A DNA stretch of 64,000 bases from Streptomyces sp. BK239 (GTDB lineage Bacteria; Actinomycetota; Actinomycetes; Streptomycetales; Streptomycetaceae). The DNA lies in contig NZ_SHKS01000010.1 of the NCBI RefSeq assembly GCF_004217285.1, positions 124,001 to 188,000 of the forward strand, given 5' to 3'. Position 1 is the first letter of the stretch; each line of letters opens with the position of its first letter. This document shows, piece by piece, positions 1-8,316 of this stretch. Position numbers and translations under genes: made by a program. Under the pieces are notes generated by a model. That model saw nothing but the letters and a program-made list of their open reading frames with translations. It did not search any database and was not told the DNA's origin.

Positions 1-1
1 C

Positions 2-712
2 GTGCCGGTCAACGTCTGCGGCAACACCGTCGGCGTCATCGGCGCCCTCAACCCGGCCATGGGCAACGCCTGTTCCAACCGGAGCGACCGCGGCGGCCGG
101 TCGGAGGGACGCGACGGCGGCCACTCCGGTCACGGCGACCAGGGCGGTTACGGCGGTCACGGCGGCTACGGCGACCACGGCGGCTACGGCGGCCACGACG
201 ACCGCGGCCACGGAGGCTCCCGCGCGCACGGCGGCCACGGCGGCGCGCACGCGGGCGGCCGCACCGAGGGCTCGCCCGGCATCGGCTCCGGCAACCACGT
301 CCAGGCGCCGGTCCACGTGCCGGTGAACGTCTGCGGCAACGGCGTCGACGCCGTCGGCATCCTCAACCCCACCATGGGCAACCGCTGTGACAACGACAGC
401 CGCCCCGCCCCCGACTGGGACTACGGCACGCCGCCCGGCGGCGAGCACCAGCCCCCCGAGCCCGGCAACCAGAACCCCGGCACCCCGACCAACCCGGGCA
501 CCTCCAGCCCGACCACGCCCGAGGGCAAGCCGTCCACGCCGCGCCACGTGACCCCGGCGAGCTCCTCCACCGCACACCGGCCCGCAGGCCGGGCCACCGC
601 ACAGCTCGCCACCACCGGCAGCGAACTCCCGCTGGGCCTCGCCGTGCCCGTCGGCGCCGGCGCGCTGCTCGCGGGCGCGGTCCTCTACCGCAAGGCGCGC
701 CCCCAGGCGTAG
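2..712 (+). CDS. Long chaplin, sortase-anchored (5' partial)
   Basis: This is the C-terminal part of a long chaplin, a secreted amyloid-forming protein that coats aerial hyphae. The frame is open at the window edge, so the true start and signal peptide lie upstream. Two chaplin domains are visible: an incomplete first one with the PVNVCGN...NPxxGNxC pattern (residues about 1-27) and a complete second one (about 90-132), each with its Cys pair. Between them lies a Gly/His/Tyr-rich linker built of short repeats such as GGHGGYG. A Pro/Thr-rich spacer follows, then the LATTG motif at about 202-206, a hydrophobic stretch and a basic tail (YRKARPQA), which is the Streptomyces LAxTG sortase signal. 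Two domains plus an anchor fit the ChpA-C class; which member cannot be decided. A strong hairpin follows the stop. Confidence 0.9.
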   Translation: MPVNVCGNTVGVIGALNPAMGNACSNRSDRGGRSEGRDGGHSGHGDQGGYGGHGGYGDHGGYGGHDDRGHGGSRAHGGHGGAHAGGRTEGSPGIGSGNHVQAPVHVPVNVCGNGVDAVGILNPTMGNRCDNDSRPAPDWDYGTPPGGEHQPPEPGNQNPGTPTNPGTSSPTTPEGKPSTPRHVTPASSSTAHRPAGRATAQLATTGSELPLGLAVPVGAGALLAGAVLYRKARPQA

Positions 713-740
713 CCGGCACCCCCACGGCACCGCGCACGAC

Positions 741-772
741 GGAGCGGGCCCCGCCTCGGCGGGGCCCGCTCC
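741..772 (+). terminator. Intrinsic terminator after chaplin
   Basis: This is a perfect 15-bp G+C-rich inverted repeat with a tiny loop, 28 bases after the chaplin stop. It has no T-tract, as is common in Streptomyces. It lies between the chaplin and the convergent DUF5703 gene and may serve both. Confidence 0.8.
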
Positions 773-790
773 GTTCGCGTCATCCTCGGC

Positions 791-979
791 TCACCAAGTG
801 GCCCGCACCTGGCGGATGATCCGTCGCCTCAACCGCACCCTGCGGCTGCCGTCCCGCAGCAGGCTCAGACGGTGCAGCTCCCAGTTCCCGTACTCCGCGT
901 GGTCCGTCAGCAGTCGTGTCGCCTCGCTGCGGGAGACCCCACGCGGTACGTACACGTCGACAAATTCGTATTCCGGCAT
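791..979 (-). CDS. DUF5703 family small protein
   Basis: The product is 62 aa, basic and Arg-rich at its C-terminus, and starts with MPEYEFVDVYVPRGVSR. It matches what I know of the short actinobacterial DUF5703 family, whose function is unknown. There is no signal peptide or membrane segment. The gene is divergent from the conserved gene that starts at 1027; only 47 bases separate the two starts, so the promoters must be closely packed. A CACAAT element seven bases before the ATG on this strand could be a -10 for a leaderless transcript. Function cannot be inferred from context. Confidence 0.75.
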   Translation of the reverse strand: MPEYEFVDVYVPRGVSRSEATRLLTDHAEYGNWELHRLSLLRDGSRRVRLRRRIIRQVRATW

Positions 980-1013
980 CGCATCTATTGTGCGGTCTGG
1001 GGCCCGGTACGGA

Positions 1014-1026
1014 TAGCGTCTGCACT
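1014..1026 (+). promoter_or_regulatory. Leaderless -10 element before 1027 gene
   Basis: TAGCGT at 1014-1019 is followed by seven bases and then the ATG. This places the expected transcript start on or beside the start codon, and no Shine-Dalgarno sequence is present. Confidence 0.55.
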
Positions 1027-1707
1027 ATGTCTGATGCTGCGCAGCCCACCGCTGCCGAGGTACGCGCCGCCGCCGAGGCGGTCAAGACCGCGCTCGACCG
1101 CCACCTGGCCGCGGTCGAACGCAGGACGGGAGAGGACGACCAGGCCGTCTACGAGGCCTTCAACCAGCTGGCCGCGGCCGCCGAGGCGTACGACGAACTG
1201 CTCTACGACCGCTACGACGAGGTCACCCCCTTCGAGATCCCCGCCGCGGAGGACGCGCTGCCGCCGTACGCGGGTCCCGAGGAACCGAACGCGCTCAGCG
1301 TGCTGATCCGCCGCGACTACTCCGTGGCGGAACCGCAGCGGCTGCTGGCGCAGGCCCAGCGGGTCGAGGCGGCGGAGTCCGACGGCGCCGGCACGGACAC
1401 GGAGGCCTCCGGCACCGTCCACGGGGCGCTCGGCCTGCTCTTCGGCGAGTTCGAGCCGGACGAGATCGCCTCCCGGCACAAGGAGTTCGGCCTGGAGGAG
1501 GGCGACTCCACGCTCTGGGTCGTGGCCGCCGACGAACCGGCCGACCCCGGCGACTGGCTGGAGACGCCGTTCGACCAGCCCGACCCCGAGCAGGTGGTGT
1601 GCCGCTTCGACGTGAGCTCGGTCTTCGACGACGAGCTGGACGACGTGGACGAGGACACGGACGACGAGGGCGCGGCGCCGCTGGACGGGCACCGCGCCGA
1701 CCGGTGA
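1027..1707 (+). CDS. Conserved hypothetical acidic protein
   Basis: The product is 226 aa, soluble and strongly acidic, especially near the C-terminus where an Asp/Glu-rich run (VFDDELDDVDEDTDDEG) precedes a short basic tail. The N-terminal 90 residues look alpha-helical (AAAEAVKTALDRHLAAVERR onward). I recognise it only as a conserved Streptomyces protein of unknown function. An open frame extends upstream to 916, but ATG 1027 is favoured because a leaderless -10 element sits just before it and the upstream codons overlap the divergent gene. No catalytic motif is visible. Confidence 0.75.
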   Translation: MSDAAQPTAAEVRAAAEAVKTALDRHLAAVERRTGEDDQAVYEAFNQLAAAAEAYDELLYDRYDEVTPFEIPAAEDALPPYAGPEEPNALSVLIRRDYSVAEPQRLLAQAQRVEAAESDGAGTDTEASGTVHGALGLLFGEFEPDEIASRHKEFGLEEGDSTLWVVAADEPADPGDWLETPFDQPDPEQVVCRFDVSSVFDDELDDVDEDTDDEGAAPLDGHRADR

Positions 1708-1790
1708 CGCCGTGAGGCAGCACGTGACGTGACGCGGTGACGGCGGCGGTCGACGGCAGGGGAGACCCGCCGTGACCGCCGCCGTCCGCG

Positions 1791-4040
1791 TCAGCCCGCC
1801 GCCGGCACCTGGGCGCGCAGCAGCGCCGGCAGCCGCGTCGTGCGGGGCTTCGGCCCGACCTCGGCGACCGCCCGGGGCAGGGCCTGCTCGACCCCGTGCA
1901 CCACGGACAGATGGCGCTCCGCACACCCGAACGCCGTGTACACCCAGGGGCGGGACAGGGCCTGAGCCGCGTCGCCCGGCAGCACCACGACCGCCGCCGG
2001 CCACCGGCCGCCCACCGCCTGGTGCGCCGTGAGCGCCCACCCGTGCCGCACCGACTGCTCCACCCGCTCCTTCGGCACGACCACGGCGATGTCCGCGCAG
2101 GACAGGTGCAGGCCGTCCGCGTCGGCCCCCACCACCTGACCCGGCACCGTACGGCCCGGCGCGGGCGTGTACGCGATCCGGTCACCGGGGTCGAAGCCGC
2201 CGAAGCGGCCCGGGCCGGGGTTGAGGCGCTCCTTCAGCGCCGCGTTCAACGCGCGGGTGCCCGCCGCGCCACCGTGGCCCGGGGTGATGACCACCGTCTG
2301 CTCCGGGGCGATGCCGAACGCGCGCGGCACGGAGTCCACGACGAGCTGCACGGTCCTGTGCACGGCCTCGCCCGCGTCGCGCACCGGCACGATCACCAGC
2401 TCCTTGCCGGGCGCCTCGACCTGGTTCAGCTCACCGACGCCGATGCCCGAGATCAGCTCGCCCAGCGGCCCGGGGTCGGGCGTGCGCGAGGCGATCTGCG
2501 GGCACACGCGCGCCGCGAGCAGGTCGGCGAAGACCCGGCCGGGACCGGCCGACCACAGCAGCGCCGGGTCCCCGCCGAGCACCAGCCGGGCCCCGTCCGG
2601 CAGGGACTCCACCAGCACCGCGGCGCTCTCCACGTCGAGCTGCGGCGTGTCCGGAAGGATCAGCAGATCGAGGGCCAGGGCGCCGTCGGCGTCCCGGCCG
2701 GGCCCCTCGGCGCCCGCGAGCAGACCGGCGACGGTGACCACGTCCTCGCCCGGCTCCTTCAGCAGGGCGGCGAACCGGCGCCGCCCGTCCGGGGTGTGGC
2801 ACGCGGCGACCGCGCGCAGGCCGAGAGACCGGGCGGCGGCGAGCAGGGCCGCCGGCTCGGCGCGGGCGGCCTCGCCGCCGGTGTGCAGCACCAGCCCGTG
2901 CCCGGCGACCGCGCGGATCAGCTCGGCCGCGCCGCCGGACGCCCCGGCCACGGCCTGCTCCCACCGCGCCGGGGCGTCCTCGGCCGGCGAGGTGGCCACC
3001 CGGGCCAGGCCGTCGGCGAGGCTCTCCTCCGCGAGCGCGTACCGCTCCAGCCCGACCAGGACCCGGACCGGACGGGCCTCCTCCTCGCCCTCCTCGCCCG
3101 ACGCGTCGGCGGGCTTCGTGGCCCCGGGCTCGTCCAGGGCGTCCTGGAAGACGAGGGCCTCGCCCTCGGCGAGCGTGCTCTGCACGGCCGCGTCGCCGTC
3201 CCGGACGCCCTGCCGGCCGAGCGCGGTGGTCAGCGCGGGCAGCTCCAGCGCGGTGTGCCCGGCCAGGGCGGCCTGCTCCAGCAGCCACACCGTGACCGCG
3301 CGGGCGCGCCGCTCGTCGTCGGGCGCGCAGTCGGGGCCGAGCAGCGCCCGCGCGAAGCCGTCGGCCTGCTCCGGCCGGACTCCGGGGACGCGCAGCAACT
3401 GCCAGGGGTCTTCGGACAGCGTCTCCCCGGCACCCTCGCCGAGCACGGCCGCGACCTGCGGCGCGAGCGACTCGGGGGCGCCCGCGCCGGTGAGGACGCG
3501 GCGCACGGCCGCCACGGTCTCCGGAGCGGGCCCCTGCGGGGCGGGCGCGGGGGCGGGCTGCGGACGGCGCACGGGTTCCTGGGCGGCGGGGCGGCGCGGG
3601 GCGGGTTCGGGGTCGGCGAAGACCGTGGCGGCCGGTTTCGCGCCGCCCTCCACGGCCCGCACCGCGGCGAGCAGATCGGCGGCCTTCCCGCTGAGCTTGC
3701 CGCCCGCCTCGACGGGCCCCTGCCGCTCGGCCTTGCGCCGCTCGATCCGCTCCCGCTCCACCTTCTGAGCCGCGAGTTCCGCCTGGGCCTCGGAAGCCTT
3801 CCCTTCCTCACCCTCGGCCCGAGCGTCCGCCGCAGGCTCCGCGGGCTCGCCGGGGGGCGCGTCGACGGCGGGGCCCGCGGCCTGCGTGTCCGCGGTGCTC
3901 CCGCCGGCTTCGGCGGCCTCGGCGACCTCGGTGTCGTCAGCGGTCTCGGCCGGCGTCGGTTCCGTCTCCGAAGGGCCCGTCTCCGGGGTGGCCGGCCCGG
4001 TGGGCGCCTCGTGCTCCGGGGGGTCCGGCTCCGTGCTCAC
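1791..4040 (-). CDS. RecD2-like protein with degenerate ATPase motifs
   Basis: The protein is 749 aa. The first 150 residues are low-complexity (Pro/Glu/Ala), with a charged helical patch around 85-110. Residues about 175-260 resemble the helix-hairpin-helix region of RecD2-type helicases (SEDPWQLLRVPGVRPEQADGFA). Residues about 380-510 align by eye with the RecD2 motor, but the P-loop expected as TGGPGTGKT reads TGGEAARAE (387-395) and the DEAS Walker B reads LPDTPQ. Flanking core such as GARLVLGGDPALLWSAGPGRV is kept. Residues about 668-705 echo the C-terminal UvrD-like motif (LTAHQAVGG..PAAVVVLP). ATP hydrolysis therefore looks unlikely; a structural or DNA-binding role is inference. The GTG start overlaps the stop of the upstream aldo/keto reductase by four bases, so the pair is probably translationally coupled. 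Confidence 0.8.
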   Translation of the reverse strand: MSTEPDPPEHEAPTGPATPETGPSETEPTPAETADDTEVAEAAEAGGSTADTQAAGPAVDAPPGEPAEPAADARAEGEEGKASEAQAELAAQKVERERIERRKAERQGPVEAGGKLSGKAADLLAAVRAVEGGAKPAATVFADPEPAPRRPAAQEPVRRPQPAPAPAPQGPAPETVAAVRRVLTGAGAPESLAPQVAAVLGEGAGETLSEDPWQLLRVPGVRPEQADGFARALLGPDCAPDDERRARAVTVWLLEQAALAGHTALELPALTTALGRQGVRDGDAAVQSTLAEGEALVFQDALDEPGATKPADASGEEGEEEARPVRVLVGLERYALAEESLADGLARVATSPAEDAPARWEQAVAGASGGAAELIRAVAGHGLVLHTGGEAARAEPAALLAAARSLGLRAVAACHTPDGRRRFAALLKEPGEDVVTVAGLLAGAEGPGRDADGALALDLLILPDTPQLDVESAAVLVESLPDGARLVLGGDPALLWSAGPGRVFADLLAARVCPQIASRTPDPGPLGELISGIGVGELNQVEAPGKELVIVPVRDAGEAVHRTVQLVVDSVPRAFGIAPEQTVVITPGHGGAAGTRALNAALKERLNPGPGRFGGFDPGDRIAYTPAPGRTVPGQVVGADADGLHLSCADIAVVVPKERVEQSVRHGWALTAHQAVGGRWPAAVVVLPGDAAQALSRPWVYTAFGCAERHLSVVHGVEQALPRAVAEVGPKPRTTRLPALLRAQVPAAG

Positions 4041-5023
4041 AGCGTGCTCCAGTCGTGATCGGGATAGCGGTGCACCGGCGCCGACACATCGTCGAGCGCA
4101 CGGCAGATCTCGTCAGGAAGACTAAGGGCCTCCACTGACAAAGCCCCCGTGAGCTGCAGCGCGTTGCGCGGGCCGATGATCGGCGCGGTCACGCCCGGCC
4201 GGTCGCGGACCCACGCGAGGGCCACCTGCAACGGGGTCACCGCGAGCCCGTCCGCCGCGGTCGTCACCGCGTCCACGATGCGGCTCGCCGTGTCGTCGAG
4301 GTAGGGCTCCACGAACGGCGCGAAGTGCTCGGAGGCGCCGCGCGAGTCCGGGGGCAGCGCGTCGCCCCGGTACTTGCCGGTGAGCACGCCCCGCCCCAGC
4401 GGAGAGGACGGCAGCAGCCCGATGCCCAGATCCAGCGCGGCCGGCAGCACCTCGCGCTCCACGCCCCGCTGGAGCAGCGAGTACTCCATCTGCGTGCCGG
4501 CCAGCCGGGTGCGCGTGCCCGGCGCGGCGAGCTGCCAGGTCGCGGCCTTGGCGAGCTGCCAGCCGCAGAAGTCGGAGACGCCGGCGTACCGGGCGCGCCC
4601 GCTGGCCACCGCGATGTCGAGCGCCTGGAGCGTCTCCTCCAGCGGCGTGTCCGGGTCGTACGCGTGCACGTGCCACACGTCGACGTGGTCGGTGCCGAGG
4701 CGGGCGAGCGAGGCGTCCAGCGCGGCGAGCAGATGCCCGCGGGAGCCGTCGAAGCGCCGGTCCGGGTCGGGCACGCTGCCCGCCTTCGTGGACAGGACCA
4801 GATCCCGGCGCGGGATCAGCCCGTCCATGAGCCGCCCCAGCAGGTACTCGGCCTCCCCGTCGCCGTACACGTCCGCGGTGTCGACGAGGGTGCCGCCCGC
4901 CTCCCAGAACGTCTTCAGGAGGTCCGCGGCGTCATGCTCGTCGGTGTCGCGGCCCCAGGTCAGGGTGCCGAGCCCGATCCGGGACACGCGCAGGCCCGTA
5001 CGGCCGAGATGCCTCTGCTCCAT
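4037..5023 (-). CDS. Aldo/keto reductase
   Basis: This is a 328-aa NADPH-dependent oxidoreductase of the aldo/keto reductase (TIM-barrel) family. The expected catalytic residues are visible: Asp48 and Tyr53 in VDTADVYGDGEAEYLLG, Lys80 in LSTKAG and His120 in VDVWHVHAYD. The barrel end carries the cofactor-binding IIGPRNALQL segment. The substrate is unknown; closest in feel are the YhdN/Tas-like general stress aldo/keto reductases. The ATG at 5023 is chosen because MEQRHLGRTGLRVS is the usual family start; the open frame continues far upstream without support. Its TGA stop overlaps the GTG start of the RecD2-like gene. Confidence 0.9.
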   Translation of the reverse strand: MEQRHLGRTGLRVSRIGLGTLTWGRDTDEHDAADLLKTFWEAGGTLVDTADVYGDGEAEYLLGRLMDGLIPRRDLVLSTKAGSVPDPDRRFDGSRGHLLAALDASLARLGTDHVDVWHVHAYDPDTPLEETLQALDIAVASGRARYAGVSDFCGWQLAKAATWQLAAPGTRTRLAGTQMEYSLLQRGVEREVLPAALDLGIGLLPSSPLGRGVLTGKYRGDALPPDSRGASEHFAPFVEPYLDDTASRIVDAVTTAADGLAVTPLQVALAWVRDRPGVTAPIIGPRNALQLTGALSVEALSLPDEICRALDDVSAPVHRYPDHDWSTL

Positions 5024-5172
5024 GGACGCCGAGATTACTGGCCAGAACTGGGCCATGGGTTGCCTGTGGACAACGGTTCCGGCCGCCGCGCCCCGGATCG
5101 GCGCAGGCCGGAGGCCCGCCCGGCGGACGCGACCCTCGCCACACCGACCTGACCCGGCGGGCGGCCCCGCGC

Positions 5173-5209
5173 TACTGTCTCCGGAAACAGCGTCGTTACT
5201 GATCAGTAA
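5173..5209 (+). promoter_or_regulatory. Promoter with perfect 14-bp palindrome
   Basis: TACTGT at 5173-5178 is a candidate -10 element. About twenty bases downstream lies the perfect palindrome TTACTGATCAGTAA (5196-5209), immediately before the AAGGGG ribosome site of the F420-type oxidoreductase. A palindrome here is what a TetR- or MarR-type repressor would use; no such regulator is encoded next door. Confidence 0.6.
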
Positions 5210-5221
5210 GGGGAATCGGCC

Positions 5222-6277
5222 ATGCAGCTCGGGATCAACCTCGGCTACTGGGGTGCCGGAATGGACGGGGACAACCTCGCCGTGGCCCAGGAGGCCGACC
5301 GGCTGGGGTACGCCGTGTGCTGGGCCGCCGAGGCCTACGGCTCGGACGCGGCCACCGTGCTCAGCTGGGTCGCCGCCCAGACCGAGCGGATCGACGTCGG
5401 CTCGGCCATCTTCCAGATCCCGGCCCGCCAGCCGGCGATGACCGCGATGACCGCCGCCACCCTCGACTCGCTGTCCGGCGGCCGCTTCCGCCTCGGCCTC
5501 GGCGTCTCCGGCCCGCAGGTCTCCGAGGGCTGGTACGGCGTCAAGTTCGACAAGCCGCTCTCCCGCACGCGTGAGTACGTCGAGATCGTCCGCAAGGCGA
5601 TGACGCGGGAGCGGCTGTCCTACGAGGGCGAGCACTGGACGCTGCCGCTGCCCGACGGCCCGGGCAAGCCCATCAAGCTGACCGTGCACCCGCAGCGCGA
5701 GCACATCCCGCTGTACATCGCCGCGATCGGCCCGAAGAACCTGGAGCAGACCGGCGAGATCGCCGACGGCGCCCTGCTGATCTTCCCCTCGGCGGACCAC
5801 CTCGAGGACACCGCCGTCAGGCACCTGCGCGCGGGCCGCGAGAAGGCCGGCAAGACGCTGGACGGCTTCGACGTCTGCCCGACCCTGCCGCTCGCCGTCG
5901 GCGAGGACAAGGACGTCGAGCGGCTCGCCGACGCCTTCCGCCCCTACACCGCCCTCTACGTCGGCGGCATGGGCAGCCCCAAGCAGAACTTCTACAACCA
6001 GCTCGCCCGCCGCATGGGCTACGAGCAGGCGGCGACCGAGATCCAGGAGAAGTACCTCTCCGGCGACAAGCAGGGCGCCGCCGCCGCCGTGCCGCACGAC
6101 CTGATCGACAGCACCACGCTGCTCGGATCCGTGGAGCGCATCGCCGACCGGATGAAGGCCTACGCCGCGGCCGGGGTCACCACCCTCAGCCTCGCCCCCG
6201 CCGGCTTCTCCCTCGACGAGCGTCTCGCCTCCCTGCGGGCCGGCGCGGAGGCCCTGGAGCTCTCCGGCCTGGCGTAG
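5222..6277 (+). CDS. LLM-class F420-dependent oxidoreductase
   Basis: The 351-aa protein is a luciferase-like TIM-barrel oxidoreductase of the kind that uses coenzyme F420 in actinomycetes. Diagnostic stretches are the N-terminal LGINLGYWG, the barrel segment ERIDVGSAIFQIPARQP, the LDSLSGGRFRLGLGVSGPQ flavin-phosphate loop and the C-terminal GVTTLSLAPAGF. The substrate is not predictable. A good ribosome site (AAGGGG) stands before the ATG. The gene is divergent from the aldo/keto reductase and ends in its own hairpin, so it is probably monocistronic. A palindromic operator candidate sits directly upstream. Confidence 0.9.
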   Translation: MQLGINLGYWGAGMDGDNLAVAQEADRLGYAVCWAAEAYGSDAATVLSWVAAQTERIDVGSAIFQIPARQPAMTAMTAATLDSLSGGRFRLGLGVSGPQVSEGWYGVKFDKPLSRTREYVEIVRKAMTRERLSYEGEHWTLPLPDGPGKPIKLTVHPQREHIPLYIAAIGPKNLEQTGEIADGALLIFPSADHLEDTAVRHLRAGREKAGKTLDGFDVCPTLPLAVGEDKDVERLADAFRPYTALYVGGMGSPKQNFYNQLARRMGYEQAATEIQEKYLSGDKQGAAAAVPHDLIDSTTLLGSVERIADRMKAYAAAGVTTLSLAPAGFSLDERLASLRAGAEALELSGLA

Positions 6278-6296
6278 GGCCCTTCAGAAGTTCAGC

Positions 6297-6335
6297 GGCC
6301 GTGGTGGGGGCTCGGGGGTCTTCCCCGCCACGGCC
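6297..6335 (+). terminator. Terminator hairpin after LLM oxidoreductase
   Basis: A 13-bp stem (6297-6309 with 6323-6335, one G-T pair) lies 19 bases after the stop. The remaining gap to the next gene (6336-6486) is ordinary intergenic sequence in which I could not place a confident promoter. Confidence 0.7.
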
Positions 6336-6486
6336 GTCACGGGGAACAACGCGCCGGGACCCGGCCGGTTACGCCCCCGCGGCGAACGAGGCCGTCACCT
6401 TTTCGGCCGAGCCGTCCGGCGCACCTGTTGCAGCCCCTCTCGTACCGCACTTGACTCGTTCTCCCGGTATGCAGAGAGGCGCCCCC

Positions 6487-7281
6487 ATGCTTTCGGCCAA
6501 GAACCTCTTCCAGGAGATCCTCGACGACGACGAGTCGTTCCGGCTGTTCTGCTCCATCGCCGCCGGCGGCGAGTCCCAGGGCGGCTGGGAGAACGCCCGG
6601 ATCGCCGCCCTCGTCCCACCCGGCGAACGCGACCTCGCCCCCAAGATCGCCCGGCACGGAGCCGACGAGGACAAACACGGCCGGATCTTCGAAGCCCTCC
6701 TGAGGAAACGGGGCCTGCCACCCGCCCCCGTACCCCCCGAGACCGACTACACGATGCTCCTGGAGCGCGAGGGCATCGGCCTCCAGCACGACAGGCTCCG
6801 GGCCGACGAGCCGCTCACCGTGCCCGACATCGTCACCTACCTCGCCCACAGCCGCGTCACCGAACAGCGCGCCTCCGAACAGATGCGGCTGCTGCGCAAG
6901 CACTTCGGCGACCACCCCGACCTCGGCCGCGCGGTGAAGATGATCTCCCACGACGAGGACAACCACCTCGCCTACTGCCACGAGGAACTGCTGCGCTTCG
7001 CGCGCGCGGGACACGGCCGGACCATCCAGCGCACCCTGCGCCGGTGCGCGCTCGCCGAGATCCGCGTCTACCGCGACGTGAGCCTCGCCGTCATGGCCCA
7101 CATGGGCCGCCTCCTCGGCTGGAGCCGCCCCAAACGGACCGCCCTCGCCGCCGGCATCCACGCCGTCCACGCCTGGGAACGCCTCGCCGGCTGGCACCGC
7201 ATGGTCACCCTGAAGCCACCGCGGCGCACCAACGCCCTCGGCGGCCCCGAACCCGCGACTACAGCCAGCCCCGCCGTTTGA
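6487..7281 (+). CDS. Ferritin-like domain protein (probable diiron four-helix bundle)
   Basis: The product is 264 aa. It begins MLSAKNLFQEILDDDESF and contains carboxylate/His patterns typical of ferritin-like diiron proteins: ADEDKHGRIFE (about 58-68), EQRASEQM (about 126-133) and HDEDNHLAYCHEE (about 156-168). The C-terminal 80 residues are basic and less conserved. It may bind iron or be a rubrerythrin-like stress protein, but no rubredoxin domain is present. The ATG at 6487 is preferred over the in-frame ATG at 6469 because GAGAGG stands eight bases before it. Its last 23 bases overlap the convergent corA gene. Confidence 0.75.
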   Translation: MLSAKNLFQEILDDDESFRLFCSIAAGGESQGGWENARIAALVPPGERDLAPKIARHGADEDKHGRIFEALLRKRGLPPAPVPPETDYTMLLEREGIGLQHDRLRADEPLTVPDIVTYLAHSRVTEQRASEQMRLLRKHFGDHPDLGRAVKMISHDEDNHLAYCHEELLRFARAGHGRTIQRTLRRCALAEIRVYRDVSLAVMAHMGRLLGWSRPKRTALAAGIHAVHAWERLAGWHRMVTLKPPRRTNALGGPEPATTASPAV

Positions 7282-8254
7282 ACAACCGGTACAGGCCCAC
7301 CTCCAGGACCGCCATCACCGCTATCACCACCGGATACGACCACACCCAGTGCAGCTCCGGCATGTGCTCGAAGTTCATGCCGTAGATGCCCGCGATCATC
7401 GTCGGCACCGCCGCCATCGCCGCCCACGCGGAGATCTTCCGCATGTCGTCGTTCTGGCGGACGCTCATCTGCGCCAGGTGAGCCGACAGGATGTCCGACA
7501 CCAGCCGGTCCAGGCTCTCCACGGACTCGTTCACGCGCGCGAGGTGATCGCTGACGTCACGGAAGAACGGCCGCGCCTTGTCGTTGACGAAGGGCAGAGC
7601 CGACCCCATCGCCCCCGTGCCCGCCAGCCGCGACATCGGCGGCGCCAGCGGACCGCTCGCCCGGCGGAACTCCAGCACCTGCCGCTTGAACGTGTAGATC
7701 CGCGACGCCGTGTGCCGCGAACCGCCGCCGTCCGGGGAGAACACCTCCGCCTCCAGCTCCTCCAGGTCCGTCTGCAACTCCGTCGCCACGTCCAGATAGT
7801 GGTCCACCGTCGCGTCGGCGATCGCGTACAGCACCGCCGTCGGCCCCTTCGCCAGCATCTCCGGCTCGTGCTCCAGCCGCTGCCGCACCGCCGCCAGCGG
7901 AGCGCCCTCACCGTGCCGCACGGTCACCACGAACGAGTCGCCGAGGAAGACCATGACCTCGCCCGAGGACACCGTGTCGCTCTCCTGCTCGTACACCACC
8001 GGCTTCAGCACCAGGAACAGCGAATCGTCGTACACCTCAAGCTTGGGCCGCTGATGGGCCTTCAACGCGTCCTCCACCGCCAGCGGGTGCAGCGCGAACT
8101 CCCGCGTGACGTGGTCGAACTCCTTCTCGGTGGGCTCATGCAGCCCGATCCACACGAATCCGCCCGCGGCGCGCGCCTCGTCCAGCGCGTCGGAGAAGTC
8201 CTGCGGGCCCTCACTGCGGTGCCCGTCACGGTAGATGGCACAGTCCACGATCAC
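7259..8254 (-). CDS. corA: CorA family magnesium/cobalt transporter
   Basis: This is a 331-aa CorA-type divalent cation channel. The N-terminal cytoplasmic domain (1 to about 265) contains GFVWIGLHEPTEKEF and a long helical region with EAEVFSPDG. Two transmembrane helices close the protein (about 270-291 and 304-324), with the signature YGMNF at 291-295 right after the first one and a basic C-terminus (KRRGWL). Length and layout are normal for the family. The 3' end overlaps the ferritin-like gene on the other strand. The gene is divergent from the phosphatase at 8317, with 62 bases between starts. Confidence 0.93.
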   Translation of the reverse strand: MIVDCAIYRDGHRSEGPQDFSDALDEARAAGGFVWIGLHEPTEKEFDHVTREFALHPLAVEDALKAHQRPKLEVYDDSLFLVLKPVVYEQESDTVSSGEVMVFLGDSFVVTVRHGEGAPLAAVRQRLEHEPEMLAKGPTAVLYAIADATVDHYLDVATELQTDLEELEAEVFSPDGGGSRHTASRIYTFKRQVLEFRRASGPLAPPMSRLAGTGAMGSALPFVNDKARPFFRDVSDHLARVNESVESLDRLVSDILSAHLAQMSVRQNDDMRKISAWAAMAAVPTMIAGIYGMNFEHMPELHWVWSYPVVIAVMAVLEVGLYRLFKRRGWL

Positions 8255-8303
8255 GGAGCGTGTTCTCCCTTCGGCCGTTCCTCTTCGCCCCCCGGCGTAC
8301 GCC

Positions 8304-8316
8304 TACCCTGGGCCGC
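8304..8316 (+). promoter_or_regulatory. Leaderless -10 element before phosphatase gene
   Basis: TACCCT at 8304-8309 is followed by seven bases and the ATG at 8317. No ribosome site lies in the short spacer, so a leaderless mRNA is expected. Confidence 0.55.

Noticed and set aside
5024-6097. Upstream extension of the aldo/keto reductase frame
   Set aside because: It runs antisense through the LLM oxidoreductase gene, has no family similarity, and the proper start MEQRHLGRTG lies at 5023.
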